A stretch of DNA of 7,342 nt, taken from the NCBI GenBank assembly GCA_008501785.1, contig QQUD01000934.1, positions 1 to 7,342 of the forward strand, read 5' to 3'. Of the stretch, positions 5,147 through 7,342 are shown one piece after another. This stretch comes from Chloroflexota bacterium. Its GTDB lineage: Bacteria > Chloroflexota > Anaerolineae > Promineifilales > Promineifilaceae. Below the pieces are notes generated by a model. The model did not search any database, had not been told where the DNA came from, and was given only the letters and a program-made list of their open reading frames with translations. The translations under genes were made by a program, and so were the position numbers. Within the stretch, counting starts at the first letter, position 1. Each line of letters opens with the position of its first letter.

Positions 5147-6703
5147 TTATTTTACGGCAAAAATCACAGCGTCATCGTCTCGATAAAGTTCAACAAGGGT
5201 GGGGTCTTTGTCTGCCTGTTCTAAAAAGTCGTCGTGCCGAACATCTGAAAAAATATAGTCGCTGTCAAATTTGTCACGTATGGTGTCGCCTGGGTTGTCT
5301 ACTTCGCCACGTGTGATGCTGACCCAGGTTTCGAACAATGATTCATTTTCTAACTCAAAAAATGTGGGGTCCAGGCCTGCTGTATAGCTGACCTGACTGT
5401 TGTAAAAGAAAAGTCGTGTAAAGTCGTCCCAGTCAGTTTGAAAAATTTGTGATTCTGGCTCACTGTTTTCATGCAGCCAGATGGTCGCCGCTGCATAATG
5501 GTCGGCATCTTTGCTGCGCTGCACGAGGGAACGGCCGTCTTCCACCGTCACATAAAGCGGATAGGCCAACAGCATCACCAACAGCACCGGCGCGATTTTA
5601 TGGAATAACGGCCGTTTCTCCCCCCACTCTTGCAAAATCGGCGATACTGCCAACACCGCAAAAATGAGCGCAAATGGTGGGAAGTATTCTACAAATCGAC
5701 GCGATTCAAACAGCATATAGCCAAACAAAACTGTCAGCCCCAGCACAACCAGCGTTTGCTTGCCAATGCGCTTTTCATGCCATCCCAATGCGAGAATGCC
5801 GATGAGAACGGCCGTTAACGCCCCCGCCGAATTCTCCACCAGCGTCCAGGTGCGATAAGGTGACCACTCGTTTCCGACCTTCGTCGCCGATTCCCCTAAC
5901 TTGGGAGCCAGGTGGTCTAAAATAAAGCTAATATTCTGCGGAAAATAAGGATTGATCATCAAGCCCAGCCCAATACCAATTGCTGGAAACAAAAGCGCCT
6001 GCCATACAAACCGCCTCTCCAGCAGCAGCGTGGCAATCACATACACCCCCGCCATCACCAGCAGCAGTGGAAACGCATTGTAAGCCCACACAAACACAAA
6101 TCCGAGCGGCAGCAGCCACTGGTATTTTTGCTTAAAAAGCCAATGCAAGCCCAGCACCAGCAGCAGCAATGACATCGACTGCGCACGCGGCATACTCATG
6201 CGATACAAAAACGGTTCAGACACAGCAAACAAAGCCAACGTCCACACCGGCGCGTAGGGCACACGCTGCCCACGCAGCAGCCACCACACCGCCACAAACG
6301 CCAGTGCAGGCAGCACCACGCTGGCCCATTTTGCACCTTGCGTCAATGCGAACCCACCATCCAATGCCGGGTCTACCGTCGCAAACAGTGCCAGATAGGC
6401 ATGATACAGCATGTGATGATCATAAAAAGCGGCTTCGTTGAGAATGGTGAGTGGCAAGTAAGAGAAGGCTGGTGTTAACCCTTCGGTGCGAATCAGATAC
6501 CCCATTTTCATATGGTAATAGCCATCGTTCCCGACCAATCCAGGCGCGGCAAACTGTACAAGCGCAAACCCGGCAATGAAAAGGAGGAAGAGGGTAACGG
6601 CCGTTCCCAGCACCCGCCACTCAATCATTTGAATCAGCGTTTTAGAAAACAGTATCCTATCTCTGTGTTTTAGGGTTGTTGATCCTTGCATAATTTTAAT
6701 CAC
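5147..6703 (-). CDS. GT-C-type multi-spanning membrane glycosyltransferase, STT3/PMT-like
   Basis: The product is 518 residues. There are about 10-11 hydrophobic segments between 31 and 385, then a soluble C-terminal domain (about 395-518). The first outer loop has GNDGYYHMKMGYL (58-70), an acidic D followed by YYH as in STT3/AglB and related GT-C enzymes, where this Asp helps bind the metal and the lipid-linked donor. YDHHMLYH (94-101) resembles the DHH motif of the same group. ESRRFVEYFPPF (333-344), QTDWDDF (422-428) and GLDP (443-446) are further conserved-looking blocks; the OST WWDYG block itself is not evident. The probable reaction is transfer of sugar from a polyprenyl-phosphate donor on the outer membrane face, with unknown acceptor. 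The GTG start at 6703 overlaps the preceding stop as GTGA. ATG 6691 is an alternative, and neither has a clear Shine-Dalgarno, consistent with re-initiation from the upstream gene. Confidence 0.8.
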   Translation of the reverse strand: MIKIMQGSTTLKHRDRILFSKTLIQMIEWRVLGTAVTLFLLFIAGFALVQFAAPGLVGNDGYYHMKMGYLIRTEGLTPAFSYLPLTILNEAAFYDHHMLYHAYLALFATVDPALDGGFALTQGAKWASVVLPALAFVAVWWLLRGQRVPYAPVWTLALFAVSEPFLYRMSMPRAQSMSLLLLVLGLHWLFKQKYQWLLPLGFVFVWAYNAFPLLLVMAGVYVIATLLLERRFVWQALLFPAIGIGLGLMINPYFPQNISFILDHLAPKLGESATKVGNEWSPYRTWTLVENSAGALTAVLIGILALGWHEKRIGKQTLVVLGLTVLFGYMLFESRRFVEYFPPFALIFAVLAVSPILQEWGEKRPLFHKIAPVLLVMLLAYPLYVTVEDGRSLVQRSKDADHYAAATIWLHENSEPESQIFQTDWDDFTRLFFYNSQVSYTAGLDPTFFELENESLFETWVSITRGEVDNPGDTIRDKFDSDYIFSDVRHDDFLEQADKDPTLVELYRDDDAVIFAVK

Positions 6704-7342
6704 TCATTGTCATTATCATCGTCGTCATCATCGTCGTCGTCATCATCGTCGTCATCATCCTCACCATTATCATTTGAACTGTCATCATCCTCATCTTCGT
6801 TGCCATTTTCGCCATCGTCACCATTATCATTTGAACTGTCGTCATCGTCATCTTCATTGCCGTTTTCGCCATCGCCACCAGAACCAGAATTATCATCGTC
6901 GTCCTCATTGGCGTTGCCGTTTTCACTTCCCGAACCGGAATTACCATTGGCATTTTCGCTATCATCATCGCCGCCGCTGTCGCCAGAGTCAGAATTATCA
7001 TTCCCCTCGCCGCTCCCTGACCCAGAGCTGTCATCATCTCCACCGCTGGTGTCAGAATTGTCATCATCATTATCATCACTATCACCGTCGTCAGAGCTGT
7101 CATCCTCATTGTCATCACTGTCACCGTCGTCAGAGCTGTCATCATCATTATCATCACTGCCACCGCTGTCAGAGCTGTCATCATCATCATTATCATCACT
7201 GCCACCGCTGTCAGATCCAGAGCTGCCATCGTTATTATTGTCGTTATCGGAAGAACCTGAATCGTCATTCTCGTCACCAGCGTCGTTATCATTATCCTGA
7301 CTAGCGTCATCATCTATTTCTGGCTCGTTTTCGTTTTCTTCT
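6700..7342 (-). CDS. Hyperacidic Asp/Ser/Gly/Asn repeat protein, C-terminal part (5' truncated)
   Basis: The minus frame is open from the right edge (first full codon 7341-7339) to TGA at 6702-6700, giving 213 residues with the start outside the window. By hand count there are 84 Asp and 18 Glu, no Lys, Arg or His, no aromatics, no Cys, and only single Ile and Pro. It must be disordered and extremely acidic, like Ca-binding SD-repeat stalks. It is favoured over the other open frames because the amino-acid pattern is kept while codons vary (all six Ser and all four Gly codons occur, GAT/GAC mix). It also ends in GTGA overlapping the membrane glycosyltransferase start. No C-terminal anchor or sorting motif is present (it ends DDNDNE), so any membrane anchor or folded domain lies upstream. 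Possible roles are a cation-binding surface tail, an acceptor for the downstream glycosyltransferases, or a spacer; none is proven. Confidence 0.8.
   Translation of the reverse strand, partial: EENENEPEIDDDASQDNDNDAGDENDDSGSSDNDNNNDGSSGSDSGGSDDNDDDDSSDSGGSDDNDDDSSDDGDSDDNEDDSSDDGDSDDNDDDNSDTSGGDDDSSGSGSGEGNDNSDSGDSGGDDDSENANGNSGSGSENGNANEDDDDNSGSGGDGENGNEDDDDDSSNDNGDDGENGNEDEDDDSSNDNGEDDDDDDDDDDDDDDDNDNE
6715..6759 (-). repeat. Run of 15 Asp codons built on a 12-nt unit
   Basis: Read on the minus strand, the codons follow GATGATGACGAC, with one inserted GAC in the second unit and a final GATGAT. The protein is pure Asp, but the DNA has a 12-base rather than a 3-base period. It therefore probably grew by duplicating a 12-mer, not by triplet slippage alone. 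Confidence 0.85.
6760..6873 (-). repeat. 57-nt tandem duplication in the acidic gene
   Basis: Two copies of a 19-codon unit (DGENGNED, D/E, DDD, SSNDNG, D/E) lie at 6873-6817 and 6816-6760. The plus strand shows the same duplication as CCATTATCATTTGAACTGTC at both sites. Confidence 0.9.
7057..7215 (-). repeat. 39-nt repeats encoding SD(S/D)G(G/D)SDDN(D/E)DD(S/N)
   Basis: Four consecutive units lie at 7215-7174 (one extra Asp codon), 7173-7135, 7134-7096 and 7095-7057, in the reading direction of the minus strand. A decayed fifth (SDTSGGDDDS) follows. The first two units share SDSGG and the next two share SDDGD, suggesting stepwise duplication. Confidence 0.85.

Larger units (their letters stand above)
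295..6605. repeat. Dispersed palindrome AACGGCCGTT (nine sites)
   Basis: Perfect copies start at 2494, 4529, 5607, 5807 and 6596. One-mismatch copies start at 294 (TACGGCCGTT), 1798 (AACGGCCGAT), 2293 (CACGGCCGTT) and 5530 (AACGGCCGTC). These nine are every CGGCCG I found in the window. All lie inside coding regions of five different genes (1-1011, 1082-2698, GT-B, GT-C), none in the lipoprotein genes or the acidic repeats. They fall in all three codon phases: Thr-Ala-Val at most sites, Gly-Arg at 5530, Arg-Pro at 5607. Confidence 0.85.

Noticed and set aside
6686..7304. Long plus-strand Ser/Pro/Leu-rich and His/Arg/Cys-rich open frames, and a minus Met/Thr-rich frame
   Set aside because: They are shadows of the Asp-rich minus frame: GAT/GAC runs read as Ser (TCA/TCG), His/Arg or Met/Thr in other frames. 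They lack ribosome sites, and only the acidic frame meets its neighbour by a coupled overlap.

Overview
The window looks like chromosomal DNA from a member of the Chloroflexota, probably an Anaerolineae/Ardenticatenia-like filamentous lineage. This rests on secreted proteins built on long Pro/Thr linkers (PTATNTPLPPP repeats, PVPT repeats), the linker-terminal motif GLFLPMIMNN typical of Chloroflexota exported proteins, and small lipoproteins with an HWHVYVDG core. The assignment is by pattern recognition only. There is no rRNA, tRNA, CRISPR array, transposase or phage gene, and no gene-free stretch longer than about 110 bases.

Left half, plus strand (1-3926), five genes. A 5'-truncated surface protein has a Pro/Thr repeat stalk and four blade-like repeats. 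A secreted protein carries an amidotransferase-fold-like domain, a Pro/Ser/Thr linker and a von Willebrand A domain with an intact MIDAS. A 60-residue single-pass membrane protein is translationally coupled to it. Two small lipoproteins follow, one with an HWHVYVDG core and one YtkA/FixH-like. All five products are predicted to be exported or membrane-bound. Hairpins lie after the first and third genes.

Right half, minus strand (7342-3923), three genes read leftwards. First comes the C-terminal 213 residues of a hyperacidic Asp/Ser/Gly/Asn protein whose start lies beyond the right edge. It overlaps by GTGA a multi-spanning GT-C-type membrane glycosyltransferase. After 69 bases comes a MurG/COG4671-like GT-B glycosyltransferase homologue with degenerate signature motifs. 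The set may be a surface-protein or exopolysaccharide glycosylation unit (inference). The two gene sets converge and share a TTAA at their stops.

The most unusual DNA-level signal is a dispersed palindrome, AACGGCCGTT. Its core CGGCCG occurs nine times in this window, always in a 10-mer with at most one mismatch to the consensus. It is read in all three codon phases of the genes containing it, so it looks selected as DNA, comparable in kind to cyanobacterial HIP1. The most easily missed gene is the hyperacidic one, because several other frames of the same tract are also open.
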